Source: an uncultured Anaerolineales bacterium (lineage in GTDB: Bacteria; Chloroflexota; Anaerolineae; Anaerolineales; UBA6663). From it: a stretch of DNA of 64,000 nucleotides. The stretch spans positions 62,001 to 126,000 of the forward strand of contig CALFZO010000116.1 in NCBI GenBank assembly GCA_937952305.1, given 5' to 3'. Below, piece after piece: positions 56,805 through 64,000 of the stretch (position 1 is the first letter of the stretch; the number at the start of each line of letters is the position of its first letter). Made by a program: the position numbers and the translations under genes. The notes under the pieces are model-generated. The model had not been told where the DNA came from. It was given only the letters and a program-made list of their open reading frames with translations, and ran no database searches.

Positions 56805-57590
56805 ATGCCCTACGAGACCATCCTGACCGACCTGTCTGACGGCGTCTTCACTCTAACGTTCAACCGCCCGGACGTCCTCAACGCCTTCAACGACCAGATG
56901 GCCCGCGAGGTCCAGGACGCGCTCAAACAGGCCGAGCGCGACGCGGCCGCGCGCTGCCTGGTGCTCACCGGCGCCGGCAAGGGGTTCTGCGCCGGCCAGG
57001 ACCTGGGCGCCCTGCGCGGGCGCGGCGACGCGGTCTCCTTCCGCGAGCACCTCCTGCACACCTACAACCCGATCGTGGCGCGGCTGCGCGCGCTGGAGAA
57101 GCCGGTGCTGGCCCAACTCAACGGCGCCGCCGCCGGGGCCGGTTTGGGCCTGGCCCTGGCCTGCGACCTGCGCTACGCGGCCGCCGGCGCCAAGCTGCGC
57201 TTCGCGTTCACGGGCATCGCCCTGGCGCCGGATTCAGGCACCAGCTTCTTCCTGCCGCGCCTCATCGGCTACGCCCGCGCTTACGAGCTGGCGCTCACCA
57301 ACGAGGCCGTGCCCGCCGAGCAGGCCGCGGCGCTCGGCCTGGTGAACCAGGTCTTCCCGGCCGACCAACTCGCCGGCGCCGTGCGCGCGATCGCCGTGCG
57401 CCTGGCCCAGGGGCCTACGCGCGCCTTCGGCCTCACCAAGCGCGCCATGAACCGGGCGCTGTTGACCTCCATCGACGAGGCCCTCGATTACGAAGCTTAT
57501 TTGCAGGAGGCCGCCGGCGGCACGGCCGACCACGCCGAGGGCGTGGCCGCCTTCCTGGAGAAGCGCCCGCCCCGGTTTATCGGCAAGTAG
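56805..57590 (+). CDS. enoyl-CoA hydratase/isomerase (PaaG-like)
   Basis: 261 residues with an AGGAGG site. Crotonase signatures include AGKGFCAGQDL, with the oxyanion-hole residues, NGAAAGAGLGLALACD, and LAPDSGTSFFLPR, a form of the motif with an acidic residue as in PaaG 2-(1,2-epoxy-dihydrophenyl)acetyl-CoA isomerases. It would isomerise or hydrate an acyl-CoA in aromatic or fatty acid breakdown. No other paa gene is in view, so the exact reaction is not settled. A following lytic transglycosylase gene has its own -10 box. Confidence 0.85.
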   Translation: MPYETILTDLSDGVFTLTFNRPDVLNAFNDQMAREVQDALKQAERDAAARCLVLTGAGKGFCAGQDLGALRGRGDAVSFREHLLHTYNPIVARLRALEKPVLAQLNGAAAGAGLGLALACDLRYAAAGAKLRFAFTGIALAPDSGTSFFLPRLIGYARAYELALTNEAVPAEQAAALGLVNQVFPADQLAGAVRAIAVRLAQGPTRAFGLTKRAMNRALLTSIDEALDYEAYLQEAAGGTADHAEGVAAFLEKRPPRFIGK

Positions 57591-57610
57591 ACCCCGACCG
57601 GGGAGTCAGG

Positions 57611-57616
57611 TATAGT
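57611..57616 (+). promoter_or_regulatory. -10 box TATAGT, near-leaderless
   Basis: TATAGT ends 7 bases before the ATG at 57624, with no ribosome-binding site between. It lies 20 bases after the hydratase stop. Confidence 0.55.
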
Positions 57617-57623
57617 CCCGCGC

Positions 57624-60068
57624 ATGACTCCCCGGCCACATCCTCTGCACCCGCGCGGCGCGCGGCTGGCTCTGCTCGCCGGCCTGTTCAGCGTCGCCGC
57701 GCTCACCGCCTGCGGCGGCGGGCCGCTGCCCTTCTTCGGCCCCACCCTCACCCCCACGGCCACGCTCACGCCCACGCCCACCCTCACGCCCACCGCGACG
57801 GCCACGCCCTCCCCCACGCCTACGCCGGAGCCGGCCGCCCGCATCGTGGAGGGTGACGACGCGCTCTTCGCCGGCGACTGGGACGCCGCCCGCGCCGCCT
57901 ACCAGGCCGTGCTGGACCAGAGCCCGGACGCCGACCTGCGCGCCGCCGCCCAACTGGGCCTGGGCAAGGCCCAACTCTACGCCGCCGAGCCCGAGGCCGC
58001 CGCGCAGACCTTCGCCGGAGTCCTGGAGCAGTTCCCGGAGTCATCGCTGGTGGCCGACGCGCACTTCCTGCTCGGCGAGACCTTCCGCGCCCTGGGCTTG
58101 TGGGCGCAGTCCATCGAGGGCTACCGCCAGTATCAGAGCCGGCGCCCCAGCGTGCTGGACTCGTACGTGGAGGAGCGCCTGGGCCAGGCCGCGGCCTTCA
58201 ACGGCGATTACGCGCTCGCGGCCCAGGCCTACCAGGCCGCCATCGCCGCGCCGCGCCTGAGCGGCAGCCCGCAGGAGGTCCTGGACCTGCGCGAGCGCCT
58301 GGCCGAGGTCTACCTGCTGCTGGGCCAGCGCGACCAGGCGCTGGCGGAGTATGACGCCATCTACCGGCTCACGGCCCAGGACTGGCGCAAGGCCCGCGCC
58401 CTGATCCTGGCCGGCAACGCCCTGACGGCGGCCGGCCGGCTGGACGAGGCCCGCGCCCGCTACCTGGAGGCCGTCACCAACTACCCGGCCGCCGGCGACA
58501 CCTTCCAGGGCCTGCTGACCCTCGTCAACGACGGCGTGCCCGTGCCGGAGCTGGCCCGCGCGCTCACCAACTACCACGCCGCCAACTACGAGCCGGCCCT
58601 GGCCGCCTTCGACCGGGCGCTGGCCGCCGACCCCGCCGACACGACCGCGCTGTATTACAAAGGCCTCACGCTGGCAGCGCTCGAGCGGCGCGGCGACGCC
58701 GTGGACGTCTTCCGCCAACTGGTGACCGCTTTCCCCGGCGACGCCTACTGGCAGCCGGCCTACTTCCAGATCGCGTTCATCCTGGACTATCCCGCCGACG
58801 TGGACGCCTTCCTGGCCTTCGTGGCCGCCGCCCCGCAGGCGCCCGAGGCCCCGGACGCGCTCTACCGCGCCGCGCGCCTGTGCGAACGCAACCAGGACTT
58901 CGACCGCGCCGCGCAGTTGTGGACGCGCCTGGCCGAAGAGTACCCGCAGGCGGACCAGGCCGCCGACGCCGCCCTGCAGGCCGGGATCGTGCGCTACCGG
59001 GCCGGCGATTACCCCGCCGCCGCCCGGCACTTTGAGCAGGCCGACGGCCTGGCGGCCGAGGCCGCCGGACACGCGCGCGCCTGGCTATGGATCGGCAAGG
59101 TGAAGGAGAAGCAGGGCGACCAGCCGGCCGCGCGCGAGGCCTGGGCCAAGGCCGCTCACCTGGACCCCGGCGCCTACTACGCGCTGCGCGCCGAGCAACT
59201 CTTGCGCGGCGAGGCCCCGTTCACGCCCGCCGCGCGCTACGCCCTGCGCGGAGACCGCGCCGCCGAACTGGCGGAGGCCGAGGCCTGGCTGCGGACGGTG
59301 TTTCCGGACGCGCAGGCCTACTCTAACCTGAGCGCGCTGGGGCCGGGCGTGTGGAAGGAGGCGCGCTTCGTGCGCGGCGCCGAGCTGTGGCGGCTGGGCC
59401 TGCTGCGCGAGGCCCACGCCGAGTTCGACGATCTGCGCACCGAGCTGGTGGGGGACCCGCTGGCGATGTGGCAGCTGGCCGTGTATTGGCACGACCTGGG
59501 CGCCCACGACCTGGCCATCCGCTCGGCCCGGCGCGTGCTGGACCTGGCCGGCGTGGCCGACCTGACCCAGGGCCCGCTCTATCTGCAGCGGCTGCGCTAC
59601 CCTGCGCCCTTCGCGGAGCGCGTGCAGGCGGCCGGCGCCCAGTACGGCCAGCACCCGTTCCTGATGTACGCCAAGATGCGTATCGAGAGCTTCTTCTGGA
59701 AGTACGCGTTCTCCAGCGCGCAGGCGCGCGGCCTCAACCAGATCATCCCGTCCACGGCCGACGAGATCGCGCGCAAGCTCGGCCTGACAGGCTTCCAGCA
59801 AGACGACCTGTACCGGCCGGCCGTCTCGATCCCGATGGGCGCGTACTACCTCTCGTTCGTGGGCCAGACCACGCAGGGCGGGCCGGCCGCACTGCTGGCC
59901 GGCTACTACGCCGGCCCCGGCAACGCCGATGCCTGGCTGGACCTGGCCGGCGGCGACCCCGACCTGTTTGTGGAGGTCATTCGTCTGCCGGACGCCAAGG
60001 GCTACGTGCAGACCGCTTACGAGTACTTTGTGATGTACAACCGGCTGTATGGGCTCACCGGCCCGTGA
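57624..60068 (+). CDS. TPR-SLT lytic transglycosylase lipoprotein
   Basis: 814 residues. A signal peptide with lipobox (AALTAC) is followed by a Thr/Pro-rich linker (about 41-72), then about 550 residues of TPR-like superhelix and the C-terminal SLT domain (about 670-810). The catalytic Glu is in RIESFFWKYAF near 690, followed by ARGLNQIIPSTA and AGYYAGPGN. The layout matches Slt70-like enzymes, which cleave peptidoglycan glycan strands with 1,6-anhydro product formation. It is a surface lipoprotein. Its Thr/Pro linker resembles those of the M23 and propeller proteins of this window. Confidence 0.93.
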   Translation: MTPRPHPLHPRGARLALLAGLFSVAALTACGGGPLPFFGPTLTPTATLTPTPTLTPTATATPSPTPTPEPAARIVEGDDALFAGDWDAARAAYQAVLDQSPDADLRAAAQLGLGKAQLYAAEPEAAAQTFAGVLEQFPESSLVADAHFLLGETFRALGLWAQSIEGYRQYQSRRPSVLDSYVEERLGQAAAFNGDYALAAQAYQAAIAAPRLSGSPQEVLDLRERLAEVYLLLGQRDQALAEYDAIYRLTAQDWRKARALILAGNALTAAGRLDEARARYLEAVTNYPAAGDTFQGLLTLVNDGVPVPELARALTNYHAANYEPALAAFDRALAADPADTTALYYKGLTLAALERRGDAVDVFRQLVTAFPGDAYWQPAYFQIAFILDYPADVDAFLAFVAAAPQAPEAPDALYRAARLCERNQDFDRAAQLWTRLAEEYPQADQAADAALQAGIVRYRAGDYPAAARHFEQADGLAAEAAGHARAWLWIGKVKEKQGDQPAAREAWAKAAHLDPGAYYALRAEQLLRGEAPFTPAARYALRGDRAAELAEAEAWLRTVFPDAQAYSNLSALGPGVWKEARFVRGAELWRLGLLREAHAEFDDLRTELVGDPLAMWQLAVYWHDLGAHDLAIRSARRVLDLAGVADLTQGPLYLQRLRYPAPFAERVQAAGAQYGQHPFLMYAKMRIESFFWKYAFSSAQARGLNQIIPSTADEIARKLGLTGFQQDDLYRPAVSIPMGAYYLSFVGQTTQGGPAALLAGYYAGPGNADAWLDLAGGDPDLFVEVIRLPDAKGYVQTAYEYFVMYNRLYGLTGP

Positions 60069-60092
60069 CGGCCGGCGCGGCGGCGAGGGGGA

Positions 60093-60503
60093 TCAGCGGA
60101 CCTGTTCGGGGCTGAAGAACTGCTCCAGCAGGCGCGGCAGCTCGGCCGGAAGGCGGCCCTTTTCCACGTAGGCGCTGGCCCCGGCCAGCCAGGCCGCGCT
60201 CTGCTCCTGGGCCGAGCCGCGCTGCGTGAGCAGCACCACGCGCGCGCGCGGCGCGCCGGCCCGGATCTGCCGGGCCGCCTCTAATCCGTTCAGGCGCGGC
60301 AGGCTGCAATCCAGCAGGATCAGGTCCAGGGGGTTGGCCAGCGCCATCACCACGGCCTCGTCGCCATCGCCGGCGGTGAGGACGCTGGCCTGAGGCAGGT
60401 ACGCGGCCAGCCAGCCGTGCAGGCGCGCGCGGGCCTCGGCATGGCCGTCGGCCAACAACACGGTCACAGGCGCCAGATGAGCAAAGGGGGCAGCCGCCAG
60501 CAT
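60093..60503 (-). CDS. stand-alone response regulator receiver domain
   Basis: 136 residues. The ATG at 60503 opens MLAAAPFAHLAPVTVLLADG. Receiver motifs are the acidic LLADGHAEA strand end (only one Asp where two acids are usual), the phosphoacceptor Asp in LILLDCSLPRLNG near 64, the Thr in VVLLTQRG, and the Lys in ASAYVEKG. There is no DNA-binding output domain. No histidine kinase is in the window, so the partner is unknown. The first acidic pair is incomplete, so phosphorylation should be tested. Confidence 0.82.
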   Translation of the reverse strand: MLAAAPFAHLAPVTVLLADGHAEARARLHGWLAAYLPQASVLTAGDGDEAVVMALANPLDLILLDCSLPRLNGLEAARQIRAGAPRARVVLLTQRGSAQEQSAAWLAGASAYVEKGRLPAELPRLLEQFFSPEQVR

Positions 60504-60595
60504 CGCTCCACTGTAAGCGGCCTCCGCGCCCGCGTCTGTCGGGGGAACCCGACAGACCGCCTTCGATTTTCCCGCCCCGCCCTGAGGCCGCGGCC

Positions 60596-61360
60596 TCACG
60601 CCGCCGGCAGCGCCTCCCAGAACCACTCTTCCGCCGCCGCCCGCTTGCGCGCCAGGTCCTGGGCATCCGCCAGGAAGAAGAACGGCTCCAGCCGGTCCAC
60701 CACCGCGCGCGGCAGGTCGTAGTACACGTAGCGCGTGTGAAAGCTGTGGCGCTCCGGGCAGTGCCGCAGGCGCAGCGCCTCCACCAGCGGCCGGAGCGTG
60801 TAGCTGAAGTAGAAGGCGGCGGCTTCGATATGGTTGCCGCGCGGCAGTTCCTTGAGCGTGAGCGGTTGGAAGAGCGGGAACGTCACCCGCAGCGCCGCCC
60901 GCCGGGCCTGCACCTGCTCGGCCAGCCGGGCCGGGTCCAGACCGGGCGCGGACGCCACCACCCCGGCCTTATCAAAGATCACGCGCGCCCGGCCGTGCAT
61001 CTCCGGCTCCAGGAACTTGAGCGGGTTGGTGTGCCGGACCACGCACAGGTCCACCACCAGGAACGGCCCGGCAGCTTGCAGGCGGTAAAAGGCCTGCGCG
61101 TGGCCGTGCCAGGCCGGCTGCGGCACCTCCAGCTTCAATTCAATCGGCGAGAGCGCGGCCAGCGTCTGCTCGCACAGCGCCAGCACCTCATCCGCGCGGG
61201 CGTCGTCGGCGTCCACCATCAGGTCGATATCGGACCAGGCGTCTACGCGGTTGAAGGCCGCGGCCCCGGCTTCCCAGAAGGCGTGGACGTGGCCCAGCGG
61301 CTCCAGGGCGCGGCGCAGCGCCTCGACGATGGCCTCGCGGCCCAGGCTCTGAGTGGGCAT
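60596..61360 (-). CDS. nucleotidyltransferase-fold protein
   Basis: 254 residues. The ATG at 61360 is preferred because GGAGG precedes it by five bases; a GTG two codons earlier is also possible. The palm motif is RVDAWSDIDLMVDADD, resembling the GS...DxD site of the MNT/Pol beta superfamily, although the usual GS pair is changed to GA. A third acid may be in LVVDLCVV. It may transfer a nucleotide to a protein or small molecule, or be an antitoxin-like protein; no HEPN partner is adjacent. The upstream double-GNAT gene is on the same strand. Confidence 0.75.
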   Translation of the reverse strand: MPTQSLGREAIVEALRRALEPLGHVHAFWEAGAAAFNRVDAWSDIDLMVDADDARADEVLALCEQTLAALSPIELKLEVPQPAWHGHAQAFYRLQAAGPFLVVDLCVVRHTNPLKFLEPEMHGRARVIFDKAGVVASAPGLDPARLAEQVQARRAALRVTFPLFQPLTLKELPRGNHIEAAAFYFSYTLRPLVEALRLRHCPERHSFHTRYVYYDLPRAVVDRLEPFFFLADAQDLARKRAAAEEWFWEALPAA

Positions 61361-61463
61361 GCTCACCTCCGGATCAGGCGGCCAGCGCCGGGCCTACGTG
61401 AACGGCCGCAAGTCCGGGCGGCGTGAACGCACAAGAAATTCGCGGCAGCCAGAGCGGCCGGCC

Positions 61464-62288
61464 TCACAGCTGGATGATCATCTGCCACTGGGTCAGCGCC
61501 TCCCGCCGCAGGCCGAACTGCTCGAACAGGCCGCTGAGCGCCTCCGGCCAGATGGCCGGGACGCGCCACTCCTTGTCTGGATGACGGCGGGCGGCGCCGC
61601 GCAGCAGCGCGAGCGCGTGGCCGGCCCGGCGCGCGGCCGGCTCGGTGACCACGGCGCGCACGCCCACCACCGGGGCGGCCGGGTTGGAAAGCGCCAGCCA
61701 GGCCGGACCGGAGCGATAGCCCACGGCCGGCGGCCCGGCCTGGGCCAGCGTCTCGCCGGAGAGCTGCCAGGGCAGGTCGGCTGGGCCGTGCGCGGTGAGG
61801 GCGCGGGCCACCGCGCGCACGTCCACGGCCTCCAGCTCGCCGTCGGCTTCGGCGCCGGCCGGCCGGCCCGCGTAGCCCGCCAGACGCCGGACGGTGCTGA
61901 ACCCGCACTGGCGGTACAGGCCCACGGCCGGCGCGTTCTGCTCAATCACCTCCAGCGTCAGGGCCTGATCCGCGCGCGCGCGGGCCTCCGCCAGCAGCTG
62001 CCGCACGCAGGCCGCGCCCACGCCCCGGCCGCGCGCCTCCGGGATGATGGCCATGGCCGCCAGCCGGCTGGTGCAGCCGCGCCGCGCGATCAGGGCCACG
62101 CCCACGGGCTGGTCCTGGCGGCAGACGACGCGGCTGAGCGTCAGGTCCACGCTGTCTTGCCGCACCATGCCCAGCAGGCCGGCCACCGGCAGCTGCACCG
62201 GCACCAGGTAATCGGCGAAGCCCTGGTTGAGCAGGCGCGCAGCCGGCTCCAGGCCAAACTCCAGCACGGATTGATAAGTAATGGTCAT
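61464..62288 (-). CDS. GNAT acetyltransferase with two GNAT-like halves
   Basis: 274 residues. The ATG at 62288 (MTITYQSVLEFGLEPAARLL) follows AGGAG. The first half (about 1-145) has the acetyl-CoA-binding loop IPEARGRGVGAAC and ends in NAPAVGLYRQCGF. The second half (about 150-270) has an AVVTEPAARRAGHALALL stretch, a weaker GNAT loop without the Q/RxxGxG/A form. It resembles tandem GNAT proteins. The substrate is unknown. Confidence 0.82.
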   Translation of the reverse strand: MTITYQSVLEFGLEPAARLLNQGFADYLVPVQLPVAGLLGMVRQDSVDLTLSRVVCRQDQPVGVALIARRGCTSRLAAMAIIPEARGRGVGAACVRQLLAEARARADQALTLEVIEQNAPAVGLYRQCGFSTVRRLAGYAGRPAGAEADGELEAVDVRAVARALTAHGPADLPWQLSGETLAQAGPPAVGYRSGPAWLALSNPAAPVVGVRAVVTEPAARRAGHALALLRGAARRHPDKEWRVPAIWPEALSGLFEQFGLRREALTQWQMIIQL

Positions 62289-62915
62289 GGCGCTCCTGGT
62301 GAAGACGCGGCCCACAGCCGCCCAAGGTCAGTATCCCAGATTCCGCGCGCAGCGTTTCCCCAGAACTTCAGGCGCTCCGAACGCCGTCGATGGCGCTTGA
62401 TCCCTCTGAAGACCGCCGCGCTCCCCTGAACAATACCGTTGACAGGGACAGGCGGTTCACGGGGTTCTGGCCTCGGAGAGAAACGCCTAAACCGGCCGCG
62501 CGGCCGGCCGGGCGCTCGACTCCGAAAGGCGTCAACCTTAAAGCGAGGCCCGCGGACCGTTATCTTGAAAACCCTCCTCCGATTTCACGCGCCGCACCAA
62601 CGGACGCAATCGCTCCGGCGGCATGGTTTCCGCAATAATGCGCCCATGCGTTCGGCTCATGACTGGGGGGCGAGCCGGCGCAGGACCCGGCGTCGCCATC
62701 GTGCGACGCACTCCCTGGAGTTCTGAGGGCGTGGCCAAACCCTGACAGGGCGCTCATCGCCGCCTGGCGATGCCTGCCGCGTTCTCGCGCTGCCTCCGCA
62801 CTCCACCATCAACTTCAGCCGGCCTCACCGGGCGCCGCACGCGGGTCGTGCCGCGCCGCCGAGGCGTCTCAACCGATTGAACGCGGTCAGGGGGCTGCGT
62901 TCCTTGGGGGGTTAC
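62289..62915. other. 627-base gap without a recognised gene
   Basis: It holds scattered short frames only. A 26-codon Arg-rich frame at 62646-62726 follows an AATAAT, but has no other support. There is a TTGACA at 62439 with no matching -10. No tRNA or known RNA was seen. The stretch just before 62916 contains the G-rich ribosome-binding region (ggggggtt) of the last gene. Confidence 0.5.
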
Positions 62916-64000
62916 ATGCCGCCTATCGCCGCCCGCCGCCTAGACCGTATCATCCGCCTGTGCCTGGCCGCCGCCCTCGCGTTGCAAGCCGTACCCGCCA
63001 ACGCGCAGACTCCGCGCCCGACCAGTTCGGGCGAGGCCGCGCCCACAACGTTGCCCGCGGATGGCGCCACGACCTCGACCGCGGCCGGCTTGGTGCTCTA
63101 TCTGCCGATCGTGCAGTTGCCGGCGCCGGCCCCGTTCCCCTATCCGGAATTTTTGCCCGCCGGTTTCGGTGACCAGATCCCGCGCGGCGCCGAGATTCTG
63201 CAGGCGGAACCGGATGCTTCCGGCGTCGGCGAGCACGCCTGGGTGGGCACCGGGGATACCGCCGTCTTGTTCCAGGCTGGCGCGGTGGCCGTGATCGCGC
63301 CGGCCGGTGCGTTTGCCGAGCCGGTCACGCTCAGCCTCAAGCCTCTCAGCACGGCCACAGCCGCGGCCGGCCCGGAGAGCGCGCCGCGCCGCTTCACGGT
63401 GGAAGCCCATCAGGCCGACAGCGGCCAGCTGGTCGCCGACTTTGAGCGTCCCGTCAGACTCCTGGTGGACCTGCGCGGCCAGGGTCTCAACGGCGATTGG
63501 TATCTCGCTTATCAAGACGCCCTCGACCCGGACGTCTGGCATCGGCCCGAGATCACGGTCCATGATCCGGTCGGCCTGCTCAGCGTCGAGACCGAGCACT
63601 TCTCTTCCTGGGCGGCCGGCGCCGAACCGTCCGCCTGGCAGTTCAAGCCGGCTTTGCCGGCAGTGTCCGAGTTCAGCGGCGCGGCCACCTACAGCCAGCC
63701 GGTCGAAGTGCCGGCTGGGCGCGGCGGCCTCACGCCGTCGGTGGCCCTGAGCTACTCCAGCCGCGGCCTGGACGGATTGATCACGTCGAGCGATCAGGAT
63801 CAAGGCCCTCTCGGCCTGGGTTGGTCCCTGGGCGGCGCCGAAATCGTGCGCCGTGGCGTGCATACCTATTGCTGCTGGGCCAGCGGCCCGGTCATGGTCT
63901 ACCCCGACCTATACACGCTCTCGCTCGGCGGCCAGAGCTACGACCTCTTCCCTGAAACAAGCATCGACACCGCCGTGGCTTCGGTCGTTCGCTACTCCGC
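62916..64000 (+). CDS. SpvB/Rhs-type large secreted protein, N-terminal part (runs off window)
   Basis: The frame is open from the ATG at 62916 to the window edge, giving 361 residues and no stop. A signal peptide (about 1-31, with LCLAAALALQAVPANAQ) is followed by a Pro/Thr-rich stretch and a beta-rich domain. From about residue 250 the sequence shows YSQPVEVPAGRGGLTPSVAL, SYSSRGLDGLI and GPLGLGWSLGG, the hallmark of SpvB/TcaC/TcdB-type and Rhs/YD-repeat polymorphic toxin N-termini. A GGGGGG run lies before the ATG. The C-terminus, which carries the variable toxin in this group, is outside the window. It may be a wall-associated or secreted toxin or adhesin. Confidence 0.82.
   Translation, partial: MPPIAARRLDRIIRLCLAAALALQAVPANAQTPRPTSSGEAAPTTLPADGATTSTAAGLVLYLPIVQLPAPAPFPYPEFLPAGFGDQIPRGAEILQAEPDASGVGEHAWVGTGDTAVLFQAGAVAVIAPAGAFAEPVTLSLKPLSTATAAAGPESAPRRFTVEAHQADSGQLVADFERPVRLLVDLRGQGLNGDWYLAYQDALDPDVWHRPEITVHDPVGLLSVETEHFSSWAAGAEPSAWQFKPALPAVSEFSGAATYSQPVEVPAGRGGLTPSVALSYSSRGLDGLITSSDQDQGPLGLGWSLGGAEIVRRGVHTYCCWASGPVMVYPDLYTLSLGGQSYDLFPETSIDTAVASVVRYS

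Noticed and set aside
54329..56806. An 825-codon minus-strand frame opposite pepF
   Set aside because: No domains are present and the composition is Gly/Val/Gln-rich; pepF has an intact HELGH motif on the other strand.
62646..62726. A 26-codon Arg-rich ORF after AATAAT
   Set aside because: It is very short, has no ribosome-binding site and no known motif. The arrangement resembles the leaderless pattern seen elsewhere but the evidence is too weak.

Overview
The window is a GC-rich bacterial chromosome segment with tightly packed genes in long same-strand runs. It has no rRNA, tRNA, CRISPR array, transposase or phage gene that I could find. The gene set points to Chloroflexota (an Anaerolineae-like lineage), though no phylogenetic marker was aligned. 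That view rests on several lipoproteins and membrane proteins with Thr/Pro-rich stalks, huge cyclase-ATPase-TPR and BTAD-ATPase-TPR regulators, an NBR1-like Ig lipoprotein, a Ycf48-like propeller, and a DUF1998-type helicase carrying an HNH module.

Layout. 1-4.5 kb (+): 3' end of an extended-SDR gene, a small membrane protein, a DUF92 protein and a large DEXH helicase. 4.6-10.5 kb: a ParB-like protein (-) divergent from a BTAD/AfsR-type regulator (+), with four CGTTTCGGC repeats between them, then a MOSC protein and a propeller lipoprotein. 10.5-17.3 kb (+): a candidate structured RNA with its own terminator, metG, and a 1410-residue secreted GH13 amylase/pullulanase. 17.7-20.4 kb: an ECF sigma factor fused in frame to a bifunctional-nuclease (DUF151) domain (-), divergent from a polytopic GT-C-like membrane protein (+). 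20.5-27.7 kb (-): a probable DNA-repair operon (membrane protein, ung, sbcD, SpoIIE-type phosphatase, sbcC, small protein) whose promoter carries a LexA/Din-box-like site. 28.1-31.6 kb (+): a methionine-salvage/SAH-recycling operon (mtnA, PfkB kinase, ahcY) behind a promoter and a short hairpin-terminator leader. 31.6-36.5 kb: a zinc-finger membrane protein, a secreted protein and a cyclase-ATPase-TPR protein.

36.6-50.2 kb is almost entirely minus strand. It holds an S58 peptidase, the NBR1-like lipoprotein, two VOC proteins, three tandem paralogues with the unusual order SRPBCC-PDZ-DinB, a frameshifted YCII-like fragment, TPR and HEAT proteins, recA (with an N-terminal extension and operator-like repeats in its promoter), and an M23 peptidase translationally coupled to a TolB-like propeller. 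50.4-60.1 kb is mostly plus strand: an AAC(3)-family protein, a PDZ membrane protein, an ornithine cyclodeaminase-like protein (-), a small protein, a 5'-nucleotidase-like protein, oligoendopeptidase F, an enoyl-CoA hydratase and a TPR lytic transglycosylase lipoprotein. 60.1-62.3 kb (-): a receiver domain, a nucleotidyltransferase and a double GNAT. After a 0.6 kb non-coding gap the window ends inside the 5' part of a large SpvB/Rhs-like secreted protein.

Recurring regulatory themes are -10 boxes placed 7-13 bases before the start codon (leaderless or nearly so), extended TGC-TATAAT-type -10 boxes, and strong hairpin terminators. The most unusual items are the SRPBCC-PDZ-DinB array, the sigma-nuclease fusion with an internal start, and the shared operator motif of recA and the ung-sbcDC operon. 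All coordinates and motif matches were read by eye; no database search was possible.
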